Positions 8,999 through 19,631 of a DNA stretch of 64,000 bases are shown piece by piece. Position numbers and translations under genes: made by a program. Numbering within the stretch: the first letter of the stretch is position 1; every line of letters begins with the position of its first letter. Under the pieces are notes generated by a model. That model saw only the letters and a list, made by a program, of their open reading frames with translations. It was not told where the DNA came from and searched no databases. The DNA is from Micromonospora chaiyaphumensis (GTDB taxonomy: Bacteria; Actinomycetota; Actinomycetes; Mycobacteriales; Micromonosporaceae): NCBI RefSeq assembly GCF_900091435.1, contig NZ_FMCS01000007.1, positions 186,001-250,000 on the forward strand. Reading direction: 5' to 3'.

Positions 8999-11340
8999 GC
9001 GGCAGCCTCCACGGAGTCGGTGGGAGCGAGGAGGGCGACGGGATAGGTGCTCAGCAGATCGTGCATCAGCAGCTCAGACCCACTGTAGACCCGACCGGTG
9101 AACACGTCGGTAACACTGTTGCCGGAAATCGCGAGCGTCGTGTCGCGCCAGCCGCCGTCGCGGGCCAGGCGCAGCGGCAGGCGGGTGGCCACCGCCACGG
9201 CGCCGCCCCGGTCGAAGGCCACGGCGTGCGCGCCGGCCGGCCCGTGCGCCGGCACCGGCCGGTAGCCGGTGAACAGCTCCGGGTGGGACCGGCGCAGCCG
9301 CAGGGTCCGCGAGACCACGAGCAGCTTGGCCGCGCCGTCGGCGGCCACCGCCGGCTGCCAGCCGGCGTCGAGCCGGGCCAGCAGCTCCCGGCGTACGGCG
9401 AAGTCGACCGGGCGGCGGTTGTCGGGATCGACCAGGGAGTTCTCCCACAGCTCGGTGCCCTGGTAGGTGTCCGGCACCCCGGGCATGGCGAGCTGGACCA
9501 GCTTCTGCCCGAGCGAGTTGGACCAGCCGGCCGGGGTGATCTCGCCGGCGAACGCGGTGAGCTGGGCGTGCAGTTCCGGGTCGTCGTACATCCGGTCGAC
9601 CAGGGCGTGCAGCTCGTGCTCGAACGCCGGGTCGGGGTCGGCCCAGCTGGTCGACACGGACGCCTCCCGGGCGGCCTTCTCCGCGTACCCGTGCAGGCGC
9701 TCGCGCTCGACGGGCCAGGCCCCGACGGCCGTCTGCCACAGCAGGTGGGCGAGGGCGGGGTCGGCCAGCGGGGCCCGGGACATCCAGTCGGTGACCCGCT
9801 CGGCCCAGCGCCCGGGCAGCTCGGACAGGACCGCGAGCCGGGCCCGGACGTCCTCGCCGCGCTTGGTGTCGTGGGTGGAGAGCGCGGTCATGCTCGCCGG
9901 CCACCGCACCTGGCGGGCGGCGGCGAAGCGGTGGAACTCCGCCGGCGGCACGCCGAAGTGGGCGGGGCTGCCGCCGACCTCGTTGAGGGCGACGAACCGG
10001 CTCCACCGGTAGTAGGCGGTGTCCTCCACCCCCTTGGCCATGACCGCGCCGGACAGCTGCGGGAAGCGGGCGGCCAGCTCGTGGTCGGGGTCGCGGAGCC
10101 GGGCGGTGACCGCGTCCAGCACGGTGGTCAGGTCGGGTCGGCGGCGGCCCGCCTCGGCGCGGGCGGCAGCCAGGTGCCGGGCGCCCTCCGGCGGGTAGCC
10201 GCGGTAGACCGGGAAGCAGGCGGCCAGCTCGGCGAGGGCCGCCCGGGCCTGCTCGGCGGGCAGCTCGGGGACGAGGGCGGCCAGCCGGCTCAGCTCGGCG
10301 GCGAGCAGCCGGGTGGCGGCCGCCAGCTTGGTGTCGTGGGTGAGGTCCTGCCACGAGGTGTGCCGGCCGGTGAGCCGGCCGTCCAGCGCCGTGAAGTCCG
10401 CCTCGGCGTCCGGGTCGACGAAGAGCCCGCCCGCCGCGGCCAGGGCGTCGTAGCCGGTGGTGCCGTCGACCGGCCAGTCGGGCAGCTCCTCGCCGTACTC
10501 CAGGATCTTCTCCACGACCAGCCACGCGCCGGGCGCGGCGGCGCGCAGCCGGGCCAGGTAGCCGGCAGGGTCGCGCAGCCCGTCCGGGTGGTCGACCCGG
10601 ATGCCGTCGAGGTCGCCGGCGGCGGCCCAGCGCAGGATCTCGGCGTGGGTGGCGCGGAAGACCTCCGGGTCCTCCACCCGCAGTCCGGCCAGGTCGGACA
10701 CGGCGAAGAACCGGCGGTACGTCAGCTCGCTGTCGCCGCGCCGCCAGTCGACCAGCTCGTAGTGCTGCCGGTCGTGCACGGCGCGCGGGGTCCCGTCGCC
10801 GGTGCCGTCGGCGATCGGGAAGCGGTGCTCGTGGTAGCGCAGCTCGCCGTCGACCACCTTGAGGTCGTCGAGCGCGTCCGGGGTGTCGGCGAGCACCGGC
10901 AGCAGCAGCCGGCCGCGGTCCCAGTCGATGTCGAACCAGTCCGCGTAGGCCGAGGCCCGGCCCCGGCGCAGCACGTCCCACCAGGCCGGGTTGGCCGCCG
11001 GCCGGGCCACCCCGGCGTGGTTGGGCACGATGTCCACGACCAGGCCGAGCCCGGCCGCACGGAGCGCCCGGACGAGGCGCTGCCGGCCGCCCTCGCCGCC
11101 GAGCTCCGGGTTGACGGCGCGGTGGTCGACCACGTCGTAGCCGTGCTGCGAGCCGGGGGTGGCGGTGAGCAGGGGCGCGCTGTAGAGGTGGGTGACGCCG
11201 AGGTCGGCCAGGTAGCCGGCGAGGCCGGCGGTGGCGTCGAGGTCGAAGCCGGGGCGCACCTGGACGCGGTAGGTCGACCCCACCCGCGCCGTCGTCGCCG
11301 TCGTCGCCGTCGTGTCGTCGGGGTGGGGGGTGTCGGGCAT
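8995..11340 (-). CDS. treY: malto-oligosyltrehalose synthase TreY
   Basis: This 781-residue GH13 enzyme isomerises the reducing-end alpha-1,4 bond of a maltodextrin to alpha,alpha-1,1, making maltooligosyl-trehalose for TreZ. TYRVQVRPGFDL marks the start of the barrel. DGIRVDHPDGL holds the nucleophile, VVEKILEYGEELP the acid/base Glu and STHDTKRGEDVRAR the third carboxylate. The frame is open upstream through treX, but ATG 11340 lies 2 bp after the treX stop. Near the start is a low-complexity TTATTATTA run encoded by a short GTCGTCGCC tandem repeat, a likely site of length variation. Confidence 0.95.
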   Translation of the reverse strand: MPDTPHPDDTTATTATTARVGSTYRVQVRPGFDLDATAGLAGYLADLGVTHLYSAPLLTATPGSQHGYDVVDHRAVNPELGGEGGRQRLVRALRAAGLGLVVDIVPNHAGVARPAANPAWWDVLRRGRASAYADWFDIDWDRGRLLLPVLADTPDALDDLKVVDGELRYHEHRFPIADGTGDGTPRAVHDRQHYELVDWRRGDSELTYRRFFAVSDLAGLRVEDPEVFRATHAEILRWAAAGDLDGIRVDHPDGLRDPAGYLARLRAAAPGAWLVVEKILEYGEELPDWPVDGTTGYDALAAAGGLFVDPDAEADFTALDGRLTGRHTSWQDLTHDTKLAAATRLLAAELSRLAALVPELPAEQARAALAELAACFPVYRGYPPEGARHLAAARAEAGRRRPDLTTVLDAVTARLRDPDHELAARFPQLSGAVMAKGVEDTAYYRWSRFVALNEVGGSPAHFGVPPAEFHRFAAARQVRWPASMTALSTHDTKRGEDVRARLAVLSELPGRWAERVTDWMSRAPLADPALAHLLWQTAVGAWPVERERLHGYAEKAAREASVSTSWADPDPAFEHELHALVDRMYDDPELHAQLTAFAGEITPAGWSNSLGQKLVQLAMPGVPDTYQGTELWENSLVDPDNRRPVDFAVRRELLARLDAGWQPAVAADGAAKLLVVSRTLRLRRSHPELFTGYRPVPAHGPAGAHAVAFDRGGAVAVATRLPLRLARDGGWRDTTLAISGNSVTDVFTGRVYSGSELLMHDLLSTYPVALLAPTDSVEAAA

Positions 11341-11342
11341 GG

Positions 11343-13463
<2,121 letters not shown>

Positions 13464-13782
13464 GTCGCTCCTTCGGCCCTGATCATGAGCGCACCGGACG
13501 GGCGGGCCGCCGGTGCGCACGCCGCTAATGCCCCGCCGCACGCTCCGCCAATCCACCCGTTCGGACGGTAACCGAAATCCGCCCACCTGGGACCGGCTGG
13601 ACCTTCAGGTGTCTTCCGTCACGATCGCCCATTTCGAGGTGCGGGTTCACGCGGGATGGCTTTTCCTGGACAACGGACGTGCGCGCCCGCGCGGGTCCAC
13701 CCCGGCCGTTCGGCCGACCCACCACGCTCCCCACGCCGCCACTGACGTCGGCGCGTACCAGCATGCATGGACGGAGATCGAT
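13464..13782. other. 319-bp divergent intergenic region (treX / glycosyltransferase)
   Basis: This gap holds the control regions of both flanking genes. The side next to treX carries its ribosome-binding site and the side next to the glycosyltransferase carries GGAG at 13773-13776. I could not pick out a convincing -35/-10 pair, operator or hairpin. The open frame that crosses it in front of the glycosyltransferase shows no protein-like signal. Confidence 0.4.
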
Positions 13783-15180
13783 GTGACCACCCTGCGGGTC
13801 GGCGCGCAGCCCGCCACCGCGACGGACCGGACCCACCGGCCCACCCTCACCTCCCGCCCCACCATCCCGCCGCAGCCCGGCGTGCCGCCCCGCACCCGGC
13901 GCATCCTCATGCTGTCGTGGGAGTACCCGCCGGTGCTCGTCGGTGGCCTCGGCCGCCACGTGCACGCGCTCTCCGTCGCCCTGGCCGCCGCCGGCCACGA
14001 GGTCACCGTCGTCACCCGGCACGCCGAGGGCGCGCCCCTGGAGGAGTACGCCGACGGCGTGCGGATCGTCCGCGCCGCCGAGGACCCGGTCACCTTCCCA
14101 CTCGCCACCGACTCGCTGCTGGCCTGGACCATGGCCTTCAACCACACCCTCACCCGGGCCGCCCTGCGCGCCGCCGAGGCCGGCGCGTACGACGTCATCC
14201 ACGCCCACGACTGGCTGGTCGCGCACACCGCCATGACCCTGCGCGAGCACCTCGACGTGCCGCTGGTCAGCACCATCCACGCCACCGAGGCGGGCCGGCA
14301 CCAGGGCTGGCTGCCCGAGGAGATGAACCGCACCATCCACGGCGTCGAGCACTGGCTGGCCACCGAGTCGGGCCGGGTCATCGTCTGCTCCGGCTACATG
14401 CGCGACGAGGTGGGCGCGCTGTTCGGGGTGGACCCCGCCCGGGTCGACGTGGTCCCCAACGGGGTGGAGCCGCACCGCTGGCGGGTGCCCGGCTCGGCGG
14501 TCGCCGCCGCCCGGGCCCGGTTCGCCGGGGACGGGCCGCTGGTCACCTTCGCCGGCCGGCTCGTCTACGAGAAGGGCGTGCAGCACCTGCTCGCCGGGCT
14601 CCCCCGGCTGCGCGACCGGCACCCCGGGCTGCGCGCCGTGATCGTCGGCGACGGGCCCTACCGGGCGACCCTGGAGGCCGAGGTGCACCGGCTCGGACTC
14701 GGCGGCACGGTGAGCATGCCGGGCTTCCTCGGCGGCACCGACCTGCCCGCCGTGATGGCCGCCTCGGACTGCTTCGCGGTGCCCAGCATCTACGAGCCGT
14801 TCGGCATGGTGGCCCTGGAGGGCGCGGCCGCCGGCGCGCCGCTCGCCGTGGCTCGCACCGGCGGGCTGGCCGAGATCGTCGAGCCGGGCGTGACCGGGCT
14901 GACCTTCGCCCCACATGACCCGGACGGGCTCGCCGAGGCGGTGCACACGCTGCTGTCCGACCGGGACCGGGCGCGGCTGCTCGCCCGGCGCGCGCGCACC
15001 ATGGTCCACGAGCAGTACGGCTGGTCGGCCATCGCGTCCCGCACCGCCGCCGCGTACGCCGCGGCCATCGCCGGCGACCCGGCGTTCACGGCCGCCCGCG
15101 CCGAGCAGCGGATGACCGCGGGCCGGACCCTGCCCGCTCTGCCCGAGGGCAACCTTCTGGCCGCCGCCGGCCTCCGCTGA
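13783..15180 (+). CDS. GT-B glycosyltransferase (GT4/GT5, glycogen-synthase-like)
   Basis: This 465-residue GT-B enzyme starts at GTG 13783, with GGAG six bases upstream. The N-terminal Rossmann domain opens with [22 protein letters not shown], typical of bacterial glycogen/starch-synthase relatives and GT4 enzymes. The C-terminal nucleotide-sugar domain shows [15 protein letters not shown] and the E-x7-E motif [14 protein letters not shown]. It is divergent from treXYZ, so a glucan substrate (ADP-glucose or similar donor) is plausible. The exact donor and acceptor cannot be decided; it could equally modify a lipid or polysaccharide. Confidence 0.85.
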   Translation: MTTLRVGAQPATATDRTHRPTLTSRPTIPPQPGVPPRTRRILMLSWEYPPVLVGGLGRHVHALSVALAAAGHEVTVVTRHAEGAPLEEYADGVRIVRAAEDPVTFPLATDSLLAWTMAFNHTLTRAALRAAEAGAYDVIHAHDWLVAHTAMTLREHLDVPLVSTIHATEAGRHQGWLPEEMNRTIHGVEHWLATESGRVIVCSGYMRDEVGALFGVDPARVDVVPNGVEPHRWRVPGSAVAAARARFAGDGPLVTFAGRLVYEKGVQHLLAGLPRLRDRHPGLRAVIVGDGPYRATLEAEVHRLGLGGTVSMPGFLGGTDLPAVMAASDCFAVPSIYEPFGMVALEGAAAGAPLAVARTGGLAEIVEPGVTGLTFAPHDPDGLAEAVHTLLSDRDRARLLARRARTMVHEQYGWSAIASRTAAAYAAAIAGDPAFTAARAEQRMTAGRTLPALPEGNLLAAAGLR

Positions 15181-15328
15181 CCCCGCCGGCCTGCCGGGCC
15201 GGGATGATCGGCTCCAGCTCGCCGAGGTGGCGGTGTCCGACACGATCGGATGCCGCCACCACGGCGGTCTGGAGTGGATCAAGAGCGGGCGTACGCGAAT
15301 GGGCCGATCCTCGTGGCATGATCCGCGG

Positions 15329-15748
15329 ATGGCCAGCTATGAAGTGGCGATTGTCCTGCTCGTCAACGCCTCCGGTGCGATCCTTCTGCAGCACCGGGAC
15401 GAGCACGCGCCCGTCTCCCCGAACCAGTGGGCCCTGCCCGGCGGCCGCATCGAACCCGGCGAGACGCCGGAGCAGGCCGCCCGCCGGGAACTGCTGGAGG
15501 AGACCGGGCTGACCGCGGGAGAGCTGCACCCTCTGTGGAGCGGCCCGCGCCCGTACGAGGAGAACTTCCCGCACACGGTCACCATGCACGCCTTCCACGG
15601 CACCACCGACGCGACCCAGGAGGACGTGGTGCTCGGCGAGGGCCGGGCGATGGTCTTCGTCCCCCGTGCCGAGGTGCTCGACCGGGAACTGGCGGTCTCC
15701 GCCGCGTTCCTCCTACCCCTCCACCTCACGGCACCGAGCAACTCCTGA
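15329..15748 (+). CDS. Nudix hydrolase
   Basis: This 139-residue protein has a complete Nudix box, [23 protein letters not shown] (residues about 35-57). The box coordinates the metal for hydrolysis of nucleoside diphosphate linked to another moiety. ALPGG before it and VTMHAFHG after it fit the fold. I start it at ATG 15329 ([12 protein letters not shown]), where the fold begins; the frame is open 34 codons further without recognisable sequence. The substrate is unknown. Housecleaning of oxidised nucleotides or NADH/ADP-sugar cleavage are typical roles. Confidence 0.85.
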   Translation: MASYEVAIVLLVNASGAILLQHRDEHAPVSPNQWALPGGRIEPGETPEQAARRELLEETGLTAGELHPLWSGPRPYEENFPHTVTMHAFHGTTDATQEDVVLGEGRAMVFVPRAEVLDRELAVSAAFLLPLHLTAPSNS

Positions 15749-15809
15749 GGCGGGCGCGGCCGGATCTCGGCGCGACGGCCCACCGGGTCGGCCCGACGGG
15801 TCGACCTGC

Positions 15810-15832
15810 GTGATCTTCTGGTCGTGATCTTC
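15810..15832 (+). repeat. 9-bp direct repeat GTGATCTTC, 14-bp period
   Basis: GTGATCTTC occurs at 15810-15818 and 15824-15832, 77-99 bp before the response-regulator start. Direct repeats in this position could be a regulator-binding site, but the 14-bp period is not the usual 11-bp phasing of OmpR-family sites. No function is shown. Confidence 0.35.
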
Positions 15833-15861
15833 AGTTTGGACTGGTCGCGGCCGGTGCGGAT

Positions 15862-15877
15862 CGGACAGACTCGCGTG
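15862..15877 (+). promoter_or_regulatory. 16-bp element shared with the M14 peptidase upstream region
   Basis: The 16 bases CGG-A-C-A-GACTCGCGTG lie 32 bp before the response-regulator start. They recur as CGG-T-C-T-GACTCGCGTG at 16617-16632, with 14 of 16 identities. The conserved core is GACTCGCGTG. It is probably a promoter or operator element common to both transcripts. Confidence 0.45.
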
Positions 15878-15908
15878 AACCTGTGACGACGAGGTCCGAG
15901 GAGACGCG

Positions 15909-16565
15909 GTGCGGGTGCTTCTGGTGGAGGACGACCTGCGAGTCGCGTCCGCGCTCGCCGCCGCGCTGCGCCGCCGGGGCAACTCGGTCATCACGGCCAC
16001 CACCGCGTCGGAGGCGGTCGAGGCCGGGCCCGTGGACCTCATGCTGCTCGACCTCAACCTCCCCGACCGGGACGGCCTGGCGCTGTGCCGGGAGATCCGC
16101 CGGCACAACGAGGACATCGCGATCATCGCGGTGACCGCCCGCGCTGACGAGCGGGACCGGGTGGCGGGGCTGCGGGCCGGCGCCGACGACTACGTGGTGA
16201 AGCCGTTCTCGATGGCGGAGTTGCAGGCCCGGATCGAGGCGGTGATGCGCCGCGCCGCGCGTACCTCCCGGATGGAGGCCCTGCTGGAGGTCGGCGACCT
16301 GCGGTTGGACCTCAACGCCCGGCGGGTCTGGCTCGGTGACCGGGAGGTGATCCTGACCCGCAAGGAGTTCGCCCTGCTGATGGCGCTGGCCCGGCAGGCC
16401 GGGACGGTGGTGCCCCGGGAGCGGCTGCTCATGGACGTCTGGCAGACGACCTGGGGCGGCGGCCACACCCTCGACGTCCACGTCGCGGCCCTGCGCGGCA
16501 AGCTCGACGAGGCCGGCCTGGTGGAGACCGTACGCGGGGTGGGCTATCGGCTCCGGTCGGCCTGA
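15909..16565 (+). CDS. OmpR/PhoB-family response regulator (orphan)
   Basis: This 218-residue protein has a receiver domain (residues 1-115) with the acidic pocket VEDD, phospho-acceptor Asp in MLLDLNLPDRDG, switch residue in AVTAR and Lys in VVKPFS. A winged-helix DNA-binding domain follows (about 125-216; ILTRKEFALLMAL and LDVHVAALRGKL). GTG 15909 has GAGGAG six bases upstream. No histidine kinase is adjacent. The next genes encode exported proteins, and a shared upstream element suggests it may regulate itself and the M14 gene. Confidence 0.9.
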   Translation: MRVLLVEDDLRVASALAAALRRRGNSVITATTASEAVEAGPVDLMLLDLNLPDRDGLALCREIRRHNEDIAIIAVTARADERDRVAGLRAGADDYVVKPFSMAELQARIEAVMRRAARTSRMEALLEVGDLRLDLNARRVWLGDREVILTRKEFALLMALARQAGTVVPRERLLMDVWQTTWGGGHTLDVHVAALRGKLDEAGLVETVRGVGYRLRSA

Positions 16566-16616
16566 GCCGTCGATCCTCAGATCAATCTCAAGAAATCGTC
16601 GACCGTCGACCAGGGA

Positions 16617-16632
16617 CGGTCTGACTCGCGTG
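16617..16632 (+). promoter_or_regulatory. second copy of the 16-bp shared element
   Basis: This is the partner of the element at 15862-15877. It lies 43 bp before the M14 peptidase ATG, so both copies sit at similar distances from their genes. That fits a promoter element or regulator site. Confidence 0.45.
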
Positions 16633-16674
16633 TGCTGTCCGGACCGAAGTCATCCCACCTGTTCTGGAGCTTCC

Positions 16675-18777
16675 ATGAGAGACAGACGGACGACGGCCAT
16701 CCTCTCCGCACTGCTCGCCGCCAGCCTGGCGGCGTTCGCCGGGCCGGTGCCCGCACAGGCCGATCCGACCGAGCCGAACCAGGTCCAGGGTCTGACGGTC
16801 GCGCAGGGCGACGGCTACGCCACCCTCGCCTGGACGCCGGTCGACGGCGCCACCGACTACCAGATCGAGCGCACCCCGGTCGCCGCCGACGACACGGCGA
16901 CCGGACCGGCGGTGATCACCGGCGTGTGGCGGCCGAACCGCCAGATCAACAACTCCTCGCCCACCTTCGCCGACGCCGGGTTCAACCCGGGCGCCCGGTT
17001 CCAGTGGCGGGTCCGGGCCCGCTTCGGCACCACCGCCGAGGCGTACTCGGCGCCGGTGGCCGGCACCACCCGGGCGCCCTGGGGCGACCCGGCCGTGCCG
17101 GGTGAGAACCTCCGCACCCAGTGGGAGACCACCCTCGCGGCGCAGTACACCAGCGACGTCAACGAGTACGCGTACACGGCGGCGGTCGACGAGCTGAGCG
17201 ACCGTGTCCGGGTGACCGAGATCGGCCGGACAGCGCTGGGCCGCCCGATCAACATGTTCGTCATCGGCTACCCCACCCCGCCGGCCACCCCGGCGGCGGT
17301 GGCCGCGACCTCGCCGCTGATGGTCAACTGCAACGTGCACGGCAACGAGCCCGGTGACCGGGAAGCCTGCCTGATCATGGCGCGTCAGCTGGCCTTCAGC
17401 AACGACCCGCGGACGCTGGACCTGCTGTCGCACACCACCGTGCTGATCGTGCCCACCATCAACGGTGACGGCCGGGCGGCCAACACCCGCGGCAACTCCA
17501 CCGGCCAGGACCTCAACCGGGACTACTCGCTGATCCGCCAGCCGGAGACCTTCGCGCTGGTGCGGATGCTGCGGGACTACCGCCCGGTGGCCGGCTACGA
17601 CGGGCACGAGTTCGGCAACTCCAGCGCCGGCGACCTGCCGATGCTGCCGCCGCGGCACCAGAACGTCGCGCAGTCGATCTTCGACGAGTCGCAGCACATG
17701 ATCGAGGGGCACATGTACAGCCAGGGCGCCAAGGACGGCTGGTGGCCCTGCCCGTACGGCTGCAACGGCGGCGGGAACGTGGGGCTGAGCGAGGAGACGA
17801 TCCTGCGCAACACGCTGGGCCTCAAGAACGTGGTGAACTCCCTCCTGGAGCTGCGCAGCTCCGGCGGCACGACCCGGCCGGACGAGGGCAACACGGCGAA
17901 CAACCGGCGGCGCAAGACGTTCTCGGCGCTCTGGACGTTCCAGCAGTTCCTCGACTACCACCGGGCGAACCTCAAGGAGATCACCTCGGCGCGGGCCGAC
18001 GCGATCACCTTCCAGGTGTCGAACACCGGTCGGATCGTCTTCCGCGGCTCCCGGCCGATCCCGGCGTACCCGTCGCCGCACCCGGGCGAGGCCCCGCCGC
18101 CGCTGGACGCCCCGCGCGACGGCCAGGTCCTCGACCAGGCGCCGTGCGCGTACAAGCTCACCGAGGAGCAGTACAACGGGGAGCGCACCGACGGCCCGGC
18201 CGGTCAGCGCACCACCGTGGCCCAGCGCCTCGCCGCGCACGGTCACAAGGTGGTCAAGGTCGCCGACGGGTACGTGGTGCCGCTGGCCCAGCCGGAGCGG
18301 GGCCTGATCCCGCTGCTGCTGGACGGGCAGGCGGTGGAGAAGCTGGTCGACGCCGAGCGGGTGTACCCGACCGTCACCGGCGAGCGCAGCGGTCAGCTCG
18401 TGGTTTCCGGGGTGACCTGCCTGCGCGACGCCACCGTGACCGGCCCGGTCCGGGTCCGGGCCGGCGGCACGCTGATCGCCACCGGCTCGTCGATCACCGG
18501 CCCGGTGGACGCCGGCGGCGCGGCCGGGGTCTTCCTGACCGACACCGCGGTCGAGGGCCCGGTGCGGGTCGCGCAGTCCAGCGGCCCCGTGGTGATCGTC
18601 GACGCGACGGTCACCGGCCCGGTCGACGTGTCGGGCAACCGGGGTGACGCGCCGCTGGTGGCGGCCAACACCGTGACCGGCCCGCTGAGCTGCGGCGGCA
18701 ACACCCAGGCACCGGACAACCTCGGGCTGAGCAACTCGGTGGAGGGCCCGAAGAGCGGCCAGTGCGCGAGCCTCTGA
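16675..18777 (+). CDS. exported M14 zinc carboxypeptidase with FN3 and C-terminal beta-repeat domain
   Basis: This 700-residue exported metallopeptidase starts at ATG 16675 (GGAG six bases before). Its signal peptide ends near VPAQA (residue 28). Residues about 35-125 form a fibronectin-III-like domain. The M14 domain follows, with zinc ligands in NVHGNEPGD (about residue 220) and YDGHEFG (about 307) and the carboxylate-binding arginine in the TRGNSTGQDLNRDY region. From residue 585 on, six imperfect ~20-residue units share the core TxTGPV/xVEGPV, suggesting a small right-handed beta-helix for wall or glycan attachment. The family removes C-terminal residues from peptides. With the FAS1 and second M14 genes it forms an exoprotein locus. 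Confidence 0.88.
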   Translation: MRDRRTTAILSALLAASLAAFAGPVPAQADPTEPNQVQGLTVAQGDGYATLAWTPVDGATDYQIERTPVAADDTATGPAVITGVWRPNRQINNSSPTFADAGFNPGARFQWRVRARFGTTAEAYSAPVAGTTRAPWGDPAVPGENLRTQWETTLAAQYTSDVNEYAYTAAVDELSDRVRVTEIGRTALGRPINMFVIGYPTPPATPAAVAATSPLMVNCNVHGNEPGDREACLIMARQLAFSNDPRTLDLLSHTTVLIVPTINGDGRAANTRGNSTGQDLNRDYSLIRQPETFALVRMLRDYRPVAGYDGHEFGNSSAGDLPMLPPRHQNVAQSIFDESQHMIEGHMYSQGAKDGWWPCPYGCNGGGNVGLSEETILRNTLGLKNVVNSLLELRSSGGTTRPDEGNTANNRRRKTFSALWTFQQFLDYHRANLKEITSARADAITFQVSNTGRIVFRGSRPIPAYPSPHPGEAPPPLDAPRDGQVLDQAPCAYKLTEEQYNGERTDGPAGQRTTVAQRLAAHGHKVVKVADGYVVPLAQPERGLIPLLLDGQAVEKLVDAERVYPTVTGERSGQLVVSGVTCLRDATVTGPVRVRAGGTLIATGSSITGPVDAGGAAGVFLTDTAVEGPVRVAQSSGPVVIVDATVTGPVDVSGNRGDAPLVAANTVTGPLSCGGNTQAPDNLGLSNSVEGPKSGQCASL

Positions 18778-18787
18778 CCCGTTGATC

Positions 18788-18830
18788 GTCGTACCGGCAG
18801 GTCCGGCCTCCCCGGGCCTGCCGGTACGAC
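18788..18830 (+). terminator. strong hairpin after the M14 gene
   Basis: A 14-bp perfect inverted repeat (GTCGTACCGGCAGG at 18788-18801, complement at 18817-18830) extends inward by five more pairs including one G-T, leaving a 5-nt loop. There is no U-tract, which is common in actinobacterial terminators. It separates the M14 transcript from the FAS1 gene, or acts as a processing/stability hairpin if they are co-transcribed. Confidence 0.7.
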
Positions 18831-18851
18831 CCGACCCGACCGGAGAACGCC

Positions 18852-19553
18852 GTGGAACCGCCCGTCATCCCCCCGCGATCTCGATCCCTCCCCCGGCTCC
18901 GGTGGCCGGCCGGCCGGCGACGGACCGCTGCGCTCGCCGCTGCCGCGCTGTCCCTGGTGCTCACCGGCACGGGCTGCTCCGGCGCCGGCACCACGTCGCC
19001 GGCTGCGGCGGGCGCCGCACCGAAGGCGGCACCCGTCGTGAGCGGCCCGCTGTGCGACCTGCTGCCCTCCGGCAGCGACCCGGGCAACCCGGCGGCCCTG
19101 GCCGGTCAGCCGGCCGAGGCGGCCCTGCAGTGGCTGCCCGTCCTCACCACGTTCGAGGCGGCGGTGCGGGCGTCCGGAATGTCCGCCGACCTGCACGACG
19201 GCTCGGGGGTGACCATCCTGGCGCCGACCGACGACGCCTTCGCCGCCAAGTTCTCGGAGGACGACCTGGACCACCTGTTGGTGGCCGACAAGGACAAGCT
19301 CCGCGGGCTGCTCCGCGAACACCTCGTCGCCGGGTCGCTGTCGCTGGCCGACCTGGTGGCCGCCGGCACGGTCACCACGCTCGCCGGCACCACGGTGACG
19401 GTCACCGGGGGCGGGGCGACTGCCCGCCTGGCCGACCAGGCCGACACCGTGTGCGCCGACTACCAGGTCGCCGGCGCGCGGATCCACATCATCAACCACG
19501 TGCTCGGCAGCCTGCCCACCACCGGCGGCGAGGGCGGGCACCGCGCCCACTGA
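18852..19553 (+). CDS. fasciclin (FAS1) domain lipoprotein
   Basis: This 233-residue exported lipoprotein starts at GTG 18852, with GGAG six bases upstream. A twin-basic, hydrophobic leader ends in the lipobox LTGTGC (Cys about residue 42). The FAS1 adhesion domain spans about 95-225, with the H1 motif TILAPTDDAF and the H2 motif IHIINHVLGSL. Two cysteines (PLCDLL, DTVCADYQ) could form a disulfide. It resembles mycobacterial MPT70/MPT83-type proteins, whose biochemical role is unclear. It lies between two M14 peptidase genes. Confidence 0.88.
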   Translation: MEPPVIPPRSRSLPRLRWPAGRRRTAALAAAALSLVLTGTGCSGAGTTSPAAAGAAPKAAPVVSGPLCDLLPSGSDPGNPAALAGQPAEAALQWLPVLTTFEAAVRASGMSADLHDGSGVTILAPTDDAFAAKFSEDDLDHLLVADKDKLRGLLREHLVAGSLSLADLVAAGTVTTLAGTTVTVTGGGATARLADQADTVCADYQVAGARIHIINHVLGSLPTTGGEGGHRAH

Positions 19554-19631
19554 GTCTTGCTCCAGGAAACCGCAGCTCATACGTTCGATCCAGCTCGCTC
19601 GATCTGCCCCAGAGTGAAACGAGGCATCCCG

